Of a DNA stretch of 64,000 nucleotides, positions 11,001 to 25,400 are shown in pieces. Each line of letters opens with the position of its first letter. Position 1 is the first letter of the stretch. The translations under genes and the position numbers were made by a program. The stretch comes from Numida meleagris (lineage: Eukaryota; Chordata; Aves; Galliformes; Numididae). The notes beneath the pieces were generated by a model that saw only the letters and a program-made list of their open reading frames with translations, searched no databases and was not told where the DNA came from. The stretch lies in the NCBI RefSeq assembly GCF_002078875.1, contig NC_034420.1, positions 2,913,814-2,977,813 of the forward strand, written 5' to 3'.

Positions 11001-14000
11001 AGCATTCATCATGCAGAACTATGTCCTGGCCCCAGGCAAGGCTCAGATGTGCTACGGCTGTTAAATAAACCTGTGCAGAATCCAGTGGGGAGGATTCCCT
11101 TCACTGGAAGAACTGGTCTCGGACAAGAGAGAAGATACAGAACAATCTAAAGGAGCTATCTTTTGCACAAAGACGTGACTCATTCTGGTCACTGCCTGCA
11201 TTTACACACTTGTTTCGGCCACGGCGGTGACACAAGTGGAGCCCCTGCCATTCCTGTAGCACTGCCATGCCTGTCCTGTGTCCTGTGGGCACGAGGGCAT
11301 TCTCTTGGCTCCCCTGGTACTTTCCAAGTTCTCCTCCATTCTTAGAAGGAATGTCTATATTAGGTACAGGCCTGTATTCAAGCTTACCTCACCCAAAGCG
11401 AGGATGAGAGAAGGTGATGCCTATGATTTCACCATGGCTAGTGGTAGAACAAAGACCTGATGTGAGGGCTCTGACTTGGGATAAAACTGAACTATAAATG
11501 CAATATGGTGGCACTGGTATGAGCATTCCTGAGGACACGGATATCCAGATGCATTAATGAGGTTTTGCATGGAAATCTCTGCTTCCCTTAAGTTCACCTC
11601 TAACTCTCTTTACATCATTTAGAAAACTTTGTAACTTGAGAAACCCACTGAAAAGCCTCCTCTACAGTGTGCTTTGTACACTGACTCATTTAGTATCTAA
11701 CAGTTGCTAATGTCAGAAAATGGAGTCAAGTTACCCACCACCATCACCACAGAGCTGATGAAATCACTCTGCCATCACTCAGTCAGCTATTTTATTTAAT
11801 ATTTAACCTACATATTCAAAATACATATTCTACTCTAAGAACCAATTGATAGGTTGAAGACAGAAGTAACTTCAGCTTTCTGACTAGAGAAAACACTGCA
11901 AGAAACTGCAAGAAATAAAGCATTTCACAGCTTTGGAAGTACAAACACTCTTTTTCTAGTCTCTAAAAGTGAACAGGGGTAAGGATGGAAGTAGTTCTTT
12001 CTTTACCCATGACTGGTAGATATTGTTATTTAAATCATCCAAGTTCACGCTTCGAACAGCTAGAGTGAATCTTAATGCAAAAAACACACACCAGAAAACA
12101 TTCAGAATTATCTATGAGGAGATCAGCTTCCTCAAAGCTGATAATTAGTTGTTCAGAGCTCTCTGCATTGGACTAAATGTTGTCTGGTTCATGGCAGAAG
12201 CCCAAAGCCTGCTGGGAGCTATGGGACTGCTGTCATATCCCGCTCCCTTTCTGAAAGAACCAAAGCTTACACTCAATCACGGCTTACTTAAATAGCGAGT
12301 CCAGCTGACTTCATGTCACATAACACACATTAAGACCTTAAGAAAGGCTATCTATTAATGGAGGAAAACAACATATTTGTTTGGAACCTGTGTTCTGAAA
12401 AACATCTCTCACATTTGAAGGCAGCCCGTTTATTTGCAGGTATTTTCCCTTCATCTCAGCCCTAAACAGAACATTGAAAAACTGCAGATACAAGCTGCTG
12501 CTTGACAAGCAGACTGTGCAAAGCTCCCTAGCTTGTCATATGTACTGAAGCACTCATTTCTCCATAGCATTCTCTATTGGAGGCTTGCTTAGTGAGAAAA
12601 CCCTTTCGAAGTTACTCAGTGGCACATTTCAGCTTTCTTCCTTTCTCTTTTCAGAAAGCAGAGCCATAAATAGCCATGCAAAAGATAGTAAATATGCCCT
12701 CTGCAGCTCACAGAAACTCACAGCCTGGGCTCCACGTGGCCATCACAGCACCGTGGCCATGGGCGCTTCCCAGCTGCTCAGAGCAGGGCTCCAGCAGCAG
12801 TGACAAAGCTGCATCCATAGGCTGCTAGAGATGACGTACGGAGAGGGATTAAGAAAATAAATATTCATAAGTGGATTCAGGAAAAGGAGTTAACTGACCA
12901 TTTATATTTAAAGGGCATAAATCTCAAGGAGGCCGAGAAGTTTTTGCAGAGGTTCACAGAGCATAACTAGAAACACCACGTGGCAGTGCCAAAGGAAAGC
13001 TCCGATCCGTCCCTGCTTCTCATGCACAGGCCTGGCTCCCTCGTAGACCCACAGAACTACTCAGCTGGAGCACTCTGCGTTTGAATTAATGAACATTTCC
13101 TGAAGAAAGTGTGGGGAAATCTGGGTGCGTTGTTTGATCTTTCCCAGTGCCGATTAGTGAATGACGCGGGGACTCTCGAACAGGGATGCCTGCTCTCCAC
13201 GAATAACACGTGAGAAGTGTGCAAACACTGCCAGCCGCCGTATTTCACACCTAACGTACAGAGGAACTGGGTTGTACTTTGTGCCAACTGCTGCTATGGG
13301 GCTGCAGGGAAAAAGAGAGACAATCAGTTTCCCAGAAGGAAGGCAATAACGAGGCTGGATTATTTTTGGGACCTAAAAGACTGCAAATAACTACAATTTT
13401 CTGCACTGAATAATAATTTCCTATGATAACAGTGTTCCCATGTTTTTCTAATGATTGCTGCCCAATTTCTTAACATGTGAAAGGCAAATTATGTCTTCAT
13501 AGTTTAGCAGTTAACGAGAAACTAGCTGTTCAGTTAAAAGCATGAGAGAGGCAAATCATTCCGGGTTTCCTCACTCTCGCGCTCTCCCCAGGGGTTGTTC
13601 CAGCAGCGAGATTTGCTGCTTGGTGGCAGCTCTCAGGAGTGAGCATGGAGACACAAGGAAGCACCGAAACCCACATTATTGTCACAAGCTTCTGTCACTG
13701 GCAGCTCCTGGTGGGCTTACGTTCAAGCTCCCCTGCTTGATCGTGCACTGGTTAACGCTTAACTAATTCAGAAGTAAATCCCACTTCCTCCTCCCAGAGC
13801 ATGAGTTGGCCCCACAACTTTAGTGCTGTTAATACCACTCTGATAGGCCAAGTGCCATCCCCTGGTCTTGGCTAAATAATTGACAAGCTGTTAGCTCAGA
13901 GGGAAAGCCCTTTGAATTTGATGCAAAAAAGTACAGCACTTCCATGCACTGTGCTTACATTTCAGACACATCAACAAATGAGCTCTCCTGAAGCATGTAA

Positions 14001-17000
14001 ATAGAGAAAGCACAGGGCTCACAGGCACTTCTCACCTCAGACCAAATACCAGAACAAAAAATCCTTCCAGGACTGTCATCTCTGATGGATACAGCCAGGA
14101 TCTAGGAAACCTGTAAAGAATGAGGAAATCATATTCTGGTGCAGTGATAGCATCAGAGTGGCAATTTATTCACCTGCTGAAATGCAAATGGCTCTAACAA
14201 ACAAGGAGAGATGAAGGACCACGGAGCTATACAGAAAAATCACAAAGAGCTGCACATCACAGTAACAGAGGGAGATGCTTAGAGAAGAAACAAGTTACTG
14301 GTGAGATACTTGAACTCAGAGAATACACTGAAGCCATGGAAAAGAACAGATGCATCGTCTTTTAAGGCCCTTCTGCAGAAGAGACAATTTTTAAGCAGAC
14401 TGAAGTGTGGGGTTAAAGTCAATTGGGTGCAAGTTGAAAACAGAAAAAAGAAGCTGATGTTTCAGACGCATGAGAATATCTGCAACTGAAGAATCTTCCT
14501 GTTGTCTGAGGCTTCACAGATGGCCTCACAGCCATGCTTCCCACACAGGGCACAACGCTTTTCCCGGTGTAGAGCATTTGTCTTTTCAATCATAAACATT
14601 TACCCCATGGCAAAATATTGCCTTTGGTGAGTGCAAAACGTTGGTGATCCAGACACGAGAACAGCTCGAGATGTGTGAGCGAGTGTGCAGCTACAGCCCA
14701 TAAAGACAGGCAATGCTGTAACACCAGGACTGAACTAGCGAGCAGATGGGCAGCACTGTGATGGAGTTCCAGCATCACAGGTATGTGTTGATTGTAAGGA
14801 TGTTGTTATGCAGGATACAGTGGCACAGAAATCTTTTGCCCTACATAGACTATTTTCCACCTCTCTGGATAGCGATAGCAACAAAGGTGAAAAGAAGAGA
14901 TGCCAAAGGAGATCTGAAATACAGGAACCCACGTGAAGACAAAGCTGAGCTAGCAGATTCCTGAGCCTAACAAAATCAGAGATCACAGGTTTTGTGTTAC
15001 TGGAGGGAATACACATTCTCTATCAGAAGGGAAAGCACTGCCAAAAATGAGTGGCATTTGGGGCAGCTTCATTCTCCTCAGAAGACTGGAAATGGTGCCA
15101 TGAACTGAATAACTGTTATTCCAGGGAGTCTTTCTTCCCTCAGGAAGTTTGGTTTAATGCCAGTCCCCTTGTGAACGGGACTGAAGTTTTGCAAAACCTA
15201 AACAACGTTTGAGAAGGACGCAGATATTTACCGTTTGCCATCACAACAAGCATCAGAACAAGTGCCTCAGAACAAGCCGTGTTTGTTTATTGGTTTGGCA
15301 AGAACTGAGCTCGACCTCCGTGATGTGGCACTTAACACACACCTGTGAACTGGGGAAGAAATTATTTGAAAAGCCTGTGAATTCCTCAACATATAAATCA
15401 CTACCAAGCACCCAGCTTCCACCTCAGGGAAAAAAATGTTTGAAGAACAGATGATGAAATGAGGTTCCAATACAAATCTTCCATTTTTACATAAATTACT
15501 TAACAGAAATCTTATGAATAATACACTTTGTCTTGCAGACATTTCTTATTGCCAGAACGATGTTGTGGGCTTCATAAATCATGGGCTGCCCAGGCACCTT
15601 GAGGTAGGTACCGCCTTCCATCATCAGATGAAACAGGGCCGCAGGCAGCTGACTGACATTCCAAGGACCAGAATGGCTGAGCCTGCTCAGAGATTTCAAG
15701 TGCACTGCTCTTCAGCATCTGGCATCATGCTGATGCTCTCAAGACCATGCCTGACAAATATACAGATCTACAGCAGGAAAAGCATGAAATTCTGTCTCCG
15801 TGGCTAAAGCTGAGAAACACTTCTGCGTCGTATTTCATTTCATTCAAAATCAAAGATGTCTATGTACATGAACACGAGCACAAGAAGTCTCCTAGCCCAC
15901 AGGTACTCAGGGAACCATAGTTAAAAACAAGTGCTCAACGCTTGCAGTAAACAGGACTATGGTTAACCCACCACTGCTGCTCTACCTTAGGGCTAGCGAG
16001 TAAATTTGGGTTCCAAAACTGCAATGTTCAAAGAAGAGTAAGTGTGCTTTTAATCTTACAACCCTTATTTTTTTTTTCCCCCTCTCAACTGTGTTAACAA
16101 TTTCTTTTGAAAAAAATGCTCAAATAGCATGACAGGTACCATTTAGGTCACATCACACTTGGAGAAACGTCTTGTAAAACTTTGACATACCCGTGCTGGG
16201 CTGCACCTAATCAAGTAGGAAAGGCTTAAAATGAAGGCGCACCTTGCACCCTGCGAGGCTCCTCTACTAATCCCATCCCTCCAGGCAAACACAGCTAAGA
16301 AAATGTGTAAAACCATGTTTAAATGTCTTACAGCTCTGCACTCCGTTCCCCTAAGACCAGCGCAAAGACACTGAATAAACATAGCCTTTACAAATAGTGA
16401 TTCGATACTAAACAAAAGAAATAAGCTTACTCATTTTGCTATGAAAATTACAAATATCTCAAAATTAGGAACTCACTCAACCTCTTCTCTCTGCTCTCTT
16501 GTTGCTTTTCCATGACCGATATCCCAGTACCCTCCCAATGAGAACTCTCATCACAAGCCTCCCTGCCTACTTGGATCCAAGAGCAATAGGTTTTGTCTTG
16601 CTCCCCTTCTTACTAAGACAATGACAAGGAGGACTTTGCCGCCATTGTACAGGTATAAAGCACAACCTACAGGCTGCCACAGTAGATTTTGGAGTGCAAT
16701 ACCAGGGCTGATCCTCAGCGCACAGCCCACCAGGTGAACTGGAGGAGATGCTTCCTGCAACAGTTCTCTTTCACAGGAAGGAATCCCACATGCACATACT
16801 TCTCAACGCTCCTTGTTTCACAGCCGATCAAGCTCTAAGTCTGCAGTGCAGCTTTCTACAGACACCACACAGAGCAGTCACTGCTTCAAGTGGCTGCTGA
16901 TGCTACTCTTCTGCTTTTCAGAATTCAGCTTTTTTTAAGGCAGAATACTTTTCTTTGCGCGTCACAGTTTGCCTCAGGACAACAAAGGAAAACTGTTCTG

Positions 17001-17057
17001 CATGAGAGCCGTACAGAAGAGGTATATTTTGAAAAATGAAATCCTAAACCCTAACCA
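8077..17057. other. 9 kb of unique intron-like sequence without recognisable transposons
   Basis: I find no CR1 tail, LTR, tRNA or exon on either strand. Open frames are short and resemble no family. There are AT-rich patches at 9690-9990, 11.76-11.85 kb and 13.37-13.53 kb. The scarcity of repeats contrasts with the region right of 22 kb. Confidence 0.45.
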
Positions 17058-17831
17058 GTCGATCTGCCTGGGGGTAGAGAGGCCCTGCAGAGAGATCTGG
17101 ACAGGCTGGATCTCTGGGCTGAAGCCAATGGGATGAGGTTCAACAAGACCAAGTGCCGCGTCCTGCACTTTGGCCGCAACAACCCCAGGCAACGCTACAG
17201 GCTTGGGGCAGAGTGGCTCGAAAGTTGTGTGGAGGAAACGGACCTAGGGGTATTAGTCGACGCTCGGCTGAGCATGAGCCAGCAGTGTGCCCAGGTGGCC
17301 AAGAAGGCCAATGGCATCCTGGCTTGTATCAGAAATAGTGTTGCCAGGAGGAGTAGGGAAGTCATTCTCCCTCTGTACTCAGCCCTAGTGAGGCCCCACC
17401 TCGAGTACTGTGTCAACTTTTGGGCCCCTCACTGCAAAAAAGACATGGAGGCCCTGGAGCGTGTTCAGAGGAGGGCGACGAAGCTGGTGAGGGGTCTGGA
17501 GCACAGGCCTTATGAGGAGCGGCTGAGGGAGCTGGGATTGTTCAGTCTGGAGAAGAGGAGGCTCAGGGGAGACCTCATGGCTCTCTATAACTACCTGAAG
17601 GGAGGTTGTAGTGAGCTGGGGGTCGGCCTCTTCTCTCTTGTAACTAGAGACAGGACGAGGGGGAATGGCTTCAAGTTGCACCAGGGGAGATTTAGGCTGG
17701 ACATTAGGAAATACTACTTTTCTGAAAGAGTGGTCAGGTGCTGGAATGGGCTGCCCAGGGAGGTGGTTGAGTCACCGTCCCTGGAGGTGTTCAAGAAACG
17801 TTTAGATATAGCGTTGGGAGACATGGTTTAG
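17058..17831 (+). pseudogene. CR1 ORF2 C-terminal fragment (end of reverse transcriptase and tail domain), uninterrupted
   Basis: An open frame of 257 codons runs to TAG without a stop or frameshift. It covers the part of CR1 ORF2 just after the FADD/FVDD catalytic motif: [72 protein letters not shown], and the C-terminal [17 protein letters not shown] block. Known: CR1 ORF2 carries an apurinic-type endonuclease followed by reverse transcriptase. Here the endonuclease and the catalytic palm are missing, so the fragment cannot retrotranspose by itself. There is no promoter in the copy and no host gene function. The ATG at 17133 is internal to ORF2 and is not a true start. The clean frame suggests a fairly young insertion for this window. 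Confidence 0.93.
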
Positions 17832-17921
17832 TGGGGTTGTTGGTGGTAGGTGGATGGTTGGACTAGGTGATCTTGTAGGTCTTTTCCAACCTAGCTCATT
17901 CTATGATTCTATGATTCTATA
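17058..17921 (+). mobile_element. CR1 LINE, 5'-truncated copy with intact 3' half of the RT C-terminus
   Basis: The copy starts inside ORF2 ([18 protein letters not shown]) and runs through the ORF2 stop at 17829-17831 into a short 3' UTR (GGTTGGACTAGGTGATCTTG). It ends in three tail units (ATTCTATG, ATTCTATG, ATTCTATA) at 17898-17921. I see no target-site duplication. Its sequence matches the minus-strand copy at 59.4-60.2 kb closely, so both belong to one subfamily. Confidence 0.96.
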
Positions 17922-20900
17922 ATAAACCTACCATAGTGCTGATTGCTGACACAGACAATGTTTTCACAAGTGGTCATTTTTGACTTAACTCCTCAACCCC
18001 TGGCACCATTTCGGCAGCCAAAGGAATGACCATTCCGCATGCTGTCACCTGCATCTTAATTTGGAATTCAGCGGCTCTGCAGAAGGTTATTTTTTGTACC
18101 TTTCTTTAAATCTGTGCTTTATCTGATGGTTATTTTTAAGGCATTATTTTTTATTCATCAGTATTCATACTCACATCTATTAACATCCAATCTGTTTATA
18201 TCCAAAAAGCCTTGAAAGAGGCATTTGTACATGTCAAACAGAGATGCTGAAATACAACTCTGCCTTTTACTGCAACGAGACACAGCGGATGGCACTTTTG
18301 CATCTAACCCTCTTCCATTAACAGATCCAGAGTGCCTTGAAATATGAGGAAATACCACACAGCCTTGTTACACGGCAGCATACTTTTCCCATTGATAACG
18401 CACGATGTGCCTGATTTATCACTATATTTACTGCTCTTACTTACTGTTTATACTAATTATTTTATGCTAAGCACAGGATACAAACTAAGGCATGAAACTG
18501 GTGGCCAGAAGGTGTTCAAAAGTGGATGTGAATGCATACTGAGGGGGCTATGTCCAGTACGTCGAAACCAATAGATGAGCAAAACCAAAGCCACTCTAAT
18601 CTTTCAGAAGAAAAAAAATACAGCAGCTACTACAAAACCATAGGTCATTCAGAGAGAGAAATATAGTACGTAGGAAACGGGGAGGGAAGGGAAGGGAAGT
18701 AGCCAAGCATAAAAAGGTTGTTTAGCATTTATGTGAAATTTTACTGGTTGATCTAAACAGTAACTGAGATAACAAAATGCATGTAACACAGAGTGGCTGC
18801 AGAACTAACCAATGAATATGAGGACAGAGTAGCTTTTATGAGTGACCAGCTGAAATATCTGAACATCTGTATTTGCAAAGTGAACAACTTTAAGCTTCAG
18901 AAATGACTGCAAGAGAAGGTGCATTGTGTGCCATTTTCTGTACCCTGACCATCCAGTAAGTGTCCTGTTACGTAGCATTACAGTGACACAGGCAGGAACA
19001 GGCATTACAACACGTGTGTAAGAAATATTGCTAAAAGGCTTTTGTTACTGGCACTGGAACACAAAGAGGAAACAGAATAAGCAGTGTAAGCACCTACAGA
19101 AGCCATCATTTGATTTATCCAAACAACACTTCAAAAGAAAGCCAACGCTTGAATTTGATGAGAGATGAATTTAACTATTCCCGGAGGAAATGGCAGAAGA
19201 GAGGAAGAAAAAAAAAATCAAAGGCCATCATTTTAACTCTGACACAGTAAATGGAGCACCATCTCAACAAAGTCCGCTCATTCCGATGCAAGGAAGCTTG
19301 CAAGGTCAGGAGGTTTTGTTCTGCTAGCAGGAGCTGTCACAGAGCAAGGTTCAGGTGGGATGCAAAGCATGCCGGTTCAATAGCTGCATCTTACTGACTT
19401 AAAGCAAGATCCTATTGCCAGCTGATGAATGAGAGAGAATCAGTTCTGGGTGATCCACAAAGTAAGCTTTTCAGCGTGAGACCTGTTAACTTGGCTCTAT
19501 GCAAAAGCAGACAAGCTTTTACATCTGCAAAACTATTGTGGTTAGAGAACCCATTTAAATGTTCACTGAAAAAGTTTTATAGAAAGTTCTATTGCTCTTT
19601 GTGGTATCAGCAGTGTATTTTGTTTCGTCTCCACCCACTCCTGGAGTAAGAATGAACTGGAGAAACAGCACACAAAATAATAAGAACACATATTTGTTAC
19701 GTGGCATTCACATCTGACACAACAGAGAGATCCCATTGTGTCTGCATAACTGCATCAATCTGCAATGACATCATTCCAGTTTCATTTTAATTTACAGTAG
19801 TAGAGCTCCAAAAGAAGAGACAACACTCTGACCTTGTTAACAGGCCGGAACAGCTTGGAGAAGGCTTACTTTGTTCACTCACATTCCCAAAGTGCTTGGT
19901 TCAAACACACCAAGCCAGACTTACCTGCAAGAAAACAGAACACAAGTTTGGGGTTACAGTTTGAAGCTTAACAAAAGCCTGCTACTGACAAGTGAAAAGA
20001 AATAATGAATCCCTGAAAAATGTCCCCACGCTTACAGTTAAAGTGACTTTTTGCAGTATGAAAAAATTTTTAACTGCACTTTTTTCCTAGCGTTTAAATA
20101 ATTAAGATAGCCTTTTTCATCCAGATAATTTAATTATCAAATTGCCAAAGGGCAAAGCGCAACACCTGCTGATTTTCTTTTTATTACCAAGCACTGTGTT
20201 GTCTGTTAATTTAGCCTTGCTCAACTCTTCAGCTCTCCCTTCCCCTGCTGCTTCCCAGTGCAACAGAGCGTGGCTTACCACATGATCAGGTGCAAGGATG
20301 AGCAGATTTGGAAAGATGCTCTTTAAGCAATTTTAATCAAGCTTTTAAGTGGGAGAAAGGTAACAAGCCACCAACCTCACGGCAAACGTCTGTTCCTACA
20401 ATGGAAGCACATGTTAGGACCTCCAGCTATCTAGGGAGGTCAGCTGAGCCTCTACAGAAATGCCCTTCAGTCGGTCTCCTGGCAGTTTTCTTTACAGGAA
20501 ATTTGTTTGGAAGATGATGGAGAGAAACACTTTCTCCTTTTACACAGAAAATTCATTAACAGTGATTTAATAACCATCGTAGCAGGGACTCTCCCAGGAG
20601 GGATGGCAGGCTGCTGTTTCCAGCATAAGTGCTCCCTGGGGTAGGTCCCACCCCAAGTCTCACGGATTTCTAACACAAGTGGCTGCCCAGTGCATCAATG
20701 TGACCCACGGACACACAGCACAGTGTGCTGCTTTGGATGTCCCTGGAGAAGAGGCACAGTGAGCCTCGGGGACGTGGAGAAGCACACTGTCTGCTGCACA
20801 GCGGTATGTCACGCTCCTCCATCACATAACTTACTGCAAATAGCAGACTTCCACTGAGCTGTGACAAGAGGAGCTGTGCTGTGCTGTCACCATTAGCACG

Positions 20901-22359
20901 TTCAGAAGAGTCAGTCTAAACATAAGACAAAATGTGAACAGTTTATATGTAAGCATCTCAGCTACTGTCTTCAGTGCCAGAATCACAGTCCACACGTGGG
21001 AACCTCACTTTGCATGTAGCTGGGCCACAGGACTAATTGGGCCAAAAAACTCACTTTCTATTTCTACTTTAAAAACTTTGCACTGAGAGCCTCCAAAAAC
21101 CACAGCCAGGGAAATAATTATTTATAAAAGATTTTAGGGTGAAGAATACCCACTGTGATCTGAATGGATGAACAGCAGAGCCACTCAGACCAGTGCTGAT
21201 ATTCAGCAATGTGCTATTCTTCTACTAAGACAGCATCTTGATGCCACAAAAGCCCACAATATCTGACCTTACTTTGTCCATCCTTCACTAAAAACACTGT
21301 TTCACCTTATTCTCTTGTGCACCACTGGGGTATTTTTCCTTCATTAAATTCTTCAGGAATGACAAGACACAGCCTGCTGACAAATGCACGGACTGGCTAC
21401 TGACACTGAATGGGAGGCAATCTGCTGGTGATTTTGCTTATAATATCAAAAATCAATACTACCTGCCATTTTCTGGCAAGGAGAATGGAAACGCTCCAAC
21501 CTCCAGAAGAATTTAAGGGTGTAACAAGTTTCCTGCCAAGTTCTTGCTGTGTATCTTCTCGTCATTGCTTTCACAGAATGTGTGTGGCCCTATTCTGGTT
21601 GAAAGTTGCTACACAGTTCACAGTTTCTGTTATATTTCCATTAGCACAGAAAGCAACATCTGTGCAAGAATTCACAAAGTGGTTTCTTGGGAGTGGGGCA
21701 GAACCATAACGATATGCAAATCATTCCAGCAAAAGAAGCAAAAGGAGGATGCTGTGGTTTGAGAAGCAGGGAGAAATAAATAGGAAATGATGGTTTAATA
21801 CCTCTGTGCTACAGACTCAAGAAATAAAATAAAAACAGCTTTAAAAACAAGATGAAATAACATCAAGCTAAGCCTTCCACCTCCATTTGGTGATAACTCA
21901 TTGCTTCTCCCATTGTAAGGGTTGAAATTTTCATCTATATACTGTTTATATATACAGTGTTTATATAACACTATATCTGTGTATCTATTTGTAATATGTA
22001 TAACTAAAAGATTGCAAAAGCCTCAACTTCTTTCACTGCTACGCAGTACCTGGTACAAGGACGCTCTGCCAAGGCTGTCTGTACAAATACTGAGTACTAA
22101 CAACAGCAGGCGATGCTTACCAAGGCAAGGCACTCTTTTGACCAGATGAACATTGAGTTACAAAAATTTGGGGAAAGAATATCTGCATCCACTCAATTTA
22201 GAAGCGAAATATCTACTTGCCATGTGACCTGGGTAAGTCTACCTTGGTACAGCTACCACGGCCCAGCGCTCCCCCCATGGTGTTGGGACATTCTGCTCAG
22301 TGATGGGTGGAAGGTAAAAGCAAAGAAACTTATCTTAGCCTTTTGCCTTCCACAGCCCA
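17922..22359. other. Unique intron-like sequence
   Basis: I recognise no exon, RNA gene or interspersed repeat. There is a short purine run of GGGAA units at 18679-18700 and an AT-rich self-complementary patch at 21935-21975 (TATATACTG, TTATATATACAGTG, TTATATAACACTA). Confidence 0.45.
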
Positions 22360-22492
22360 TCATAGAATGGTTTGGGTTGGAAGGGACCTTAGAGGTCATG
22401 TAGTTCCAACCCCCCTGCCATGGGCAAGGACACCTCCCACTAGACCAGGCTGCCCAAAGCCCATCCAGCCTGGAACGCCTCCAGGGAGGGGA
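22360..22492 (-). mobile_element. CR1 LINE, short 3' fragment
   Basis: The plus strand reads TCATAGAATGGTTTGGGTTGG, then AAGGGACCTTAGAGGTCATG and CCATGGGCAAGGACACCTCC, to CTCCAGGGAGGGG. This is the reverse complement of a CR1 3' end, of a subfamily different from the 7.6-kb copy. About 130 bases remain. Confidence 0.88.
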
Positions 22493-25400
22493 GCTGAGTT
22501 GAACTTACTTACTTTGTAGTTTTACCACTACTACACTGCTGATTCAGACACCGCAGTCAGGTTGCTGCTCAAAAGCACCCACAGGAGCAGCACAGCCTGT
22601 GTCAGTGATCACTGACGGGTTCCGCAGCCGAGCTGTGCTGAGACACGTGGGCAGCAACACTGAATGCACCATCCCACCAGGGCTGTCCTTCAACACTGCT
22701 GAAAGACCCAACCCAAATACGGAACTGGGATGGAAAATCCAATGTAAGACAAAAAGGGATCTTATCCCCACCTGGTGGCTTTGGTATAATTGTCAAGAAA
22801 TAAAACCAAAGGAGCCAGGAGTCAGCCTGAGCTCGGAAATGCTCTTTTCTCAAATTGCATTTCAATCTTGCTAGAATGGAAAACCACTGTTCAGCATTTA
22901 TCAAACACTGACAATTAATGGTCGACACGGTTTACGCCTCCTCAGATTCACGGGGTCCAAACTTAACGAAGGGCTTAACAATCTTTTAAACAGAAAAGCA
23001 CCATCGCAGCCTTCACGCCCCAGCGTGCACCTCTCTGATGCTGCTTTCCTGATTTAATGCAGGGAGATAGCAGGCTCCTGCTGCCCTCTGCTGTCCCTGC
23101 GCCGTACAGACAGACACCCTGCATCCACGTCCAGCCACTCCGAAAGAAAAGTAGTGAACGCTACACGAGGAAGCAGAAATATTGTGCCAGTTAGACCAAT
23201 TTGGGTCTATCCTTACAAGGAATTATCCTCCTTTTCTGGAGTATAAATGAATTCAATTTGTGCTTTACAGACTATGCACTTTAACCCCTCAAATTTCAAA
23301 TTTCAGGCATCCTTACTACGATCTTAACTTGCTGTACTACCAGATTTTCATGCTTCTGTGTGCAATCCTTGAAAAATCTTTCCTCTTCTGTAGCAGTTTG
23401 CATTTGTGGCCTAATCCTGCAAAGCCCCTCTGGGAGGATCCTCAGCCCCTGTGCAGGCGGTGCTGAGCTCAGCAACAGGTAGAAGCCAGAGAGAGGAGCG
23501 TGGAAGCAACAGCCAGGGAAGCGGCAGGTACAAGCAACCAGGACCTGTCTCTTTTAATTCATTTTATTTATTCCCGCAACTCTCACCCAAAGCCACACCA
23601 AATACTGGCTGGGAACAGCTGAAAGGAAGAGCTCTGCCCAAGAGTAGCTCTGGGTGCTGCAGGCTGGAGCACCCATGGGCGAGCGGCAGCGCGGGGAGAT
23701 GCTAGCTCCAGCCAGGAGTATCCACTATGGCTTATTGCATGCCACCACCTTGCCAGGCTCACTGGCAAAGCATTTACAGTTTTGATTCCAATGAATTCAG
23801 TGTCTGTTAAAAGACGCAAATATAGTCATAAGCATTCCATCTAGTTTGCAACGAGGTGTCTGGCTGTCCCTGAAAAGTCACAAAAACAAGACAAATCACA
23901 GCAAGTGTTACAACCACACCAATAACTACTGCTACTTTCAGACACCGGAAAGAGCATAGCTCCAGCTCTAGCTGAGGGCTAATGCCTCAACAATTCCATT
24001 TTCCACTACTTTCCACCCATGTTCCCATACTGCTGGCCTCACAGCCTTTCAGTGCAAATTTTTCTCTTAATAATTTATAAGGTTAGGATGAAGGAACAGT
24101 TACTGCATGGGAACTGCAAGAACACACTCATCCAGGAGACCCTCCTGGTAAGTCACAAGGTTCAGAATGGCCCCCCATGCTGCAGGGGAGATTCCGTCAT
24201 GCAGGCCAGCTGCCGTGCAGGATTGCTCACGGGACTGTTGGGCCACTCACTATTTATCGGATAAGATGACTGACTCATAGGCACAGGATTTAGTGCATGC
24301 TCAACTGGTTTTCAGTTCTTGAATGGAGTGTCTGCTATTAATTATTCCAGCCCCCCAGTTTGAGACAGATTTGTGGTCCTTAGCTCTCTTAGCAAGATAG
24401 TATCATCAGTCTTGAGCAAGGCCTTGGGCATAAGAGCCAGGCTGAAAGAGGAAGCTGAGTCAGGGAGAGCACACAGTCACAGGCACAAAGCCTCAAGAGT
24501 GAGCCCAATAAGGCAGTGGTTGAGCCAAAAGCTAAGCAATACGAAAAAAATCACGTACATTTCATGCTCCTCAATCCTTTTGCTATATTGCATGATGAAG
24601 CAGTTAGTATAGCTGATAAAGCATTCATTCATACATAGAGATAGGGTATACTTCCTAGGCGTGCCAGTTTTATCAGGTGCTCTATAGGCTAGTGCCAGGC
24701 TGATGCAGGTGACGGAGGCAGCTAGCTAACTAAATCAGGAAAACAGCTGATCCCAAGCACTTTCATTTAACTTGTGTGCAGAAATTAGAAGCCAAAGATT
24801 CTCTTCCGCTCTGCTGTATTCAGAATCACAGCTCACAACAAGAATAAAACATGTTTTTTCCAAGTGACGAAACACACAGTAAAAGGGGAGTCATTTGGAT
24901 ATCTTACTCGTGTATTTCAGCAGTCCACCCATGAAGCTGACTCTGGAGTGGAAGGACGTGCTAAGTCCCACTGGCACGAAAACATGAAATTCATGCACGT
25001 CTCTGCCCCACAGGGATGGAGACCAGCATTCCTTTACGTTTCCAAAAACCACTCAAAATTACCAACAATTCAAAAACCACAGGAAAGAAAAGACAAATGA
25101 AAATAAATACACTTCTAGTAACCTGGGGGCAAGCTCATCTGTTTCTGACTGGTACCATATTCAGTAACTAATTCCAGCTTAAACATCTATATATAAAATG
25201 TAGCAATGTCTTCAATTTCGGAATAATCTTGAAGGGCAAACTAGCCTGCATTTAATTTTTATTTAATTTTTATTTTTTAAATCTCTGCCCTAGAGGTAGA
25301 GACTCTGCGACCTTAACCCTTTAGAGAAGTTTTGGTCAAACCGAACTCCTAGTTAGTGATGGTTTGCTTTGGCTGGTAGAATTCGAGTCTATGGTTAAGC

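Noticed and set aside
17040..17057. Telomere-like CCCTAAACCCTAACC beside the CR1 5' edge
   Set aside because: Only about two imperfect units, too short to be an interstitial telomere block.
17133..17831. A 232-residue plus-strand protein as a host gene
   Set aside because: It is the C-terminal part of CR1 ORF2, ending in CR1 3' UTR and tail repeats; the ATG is internal to ORF2.
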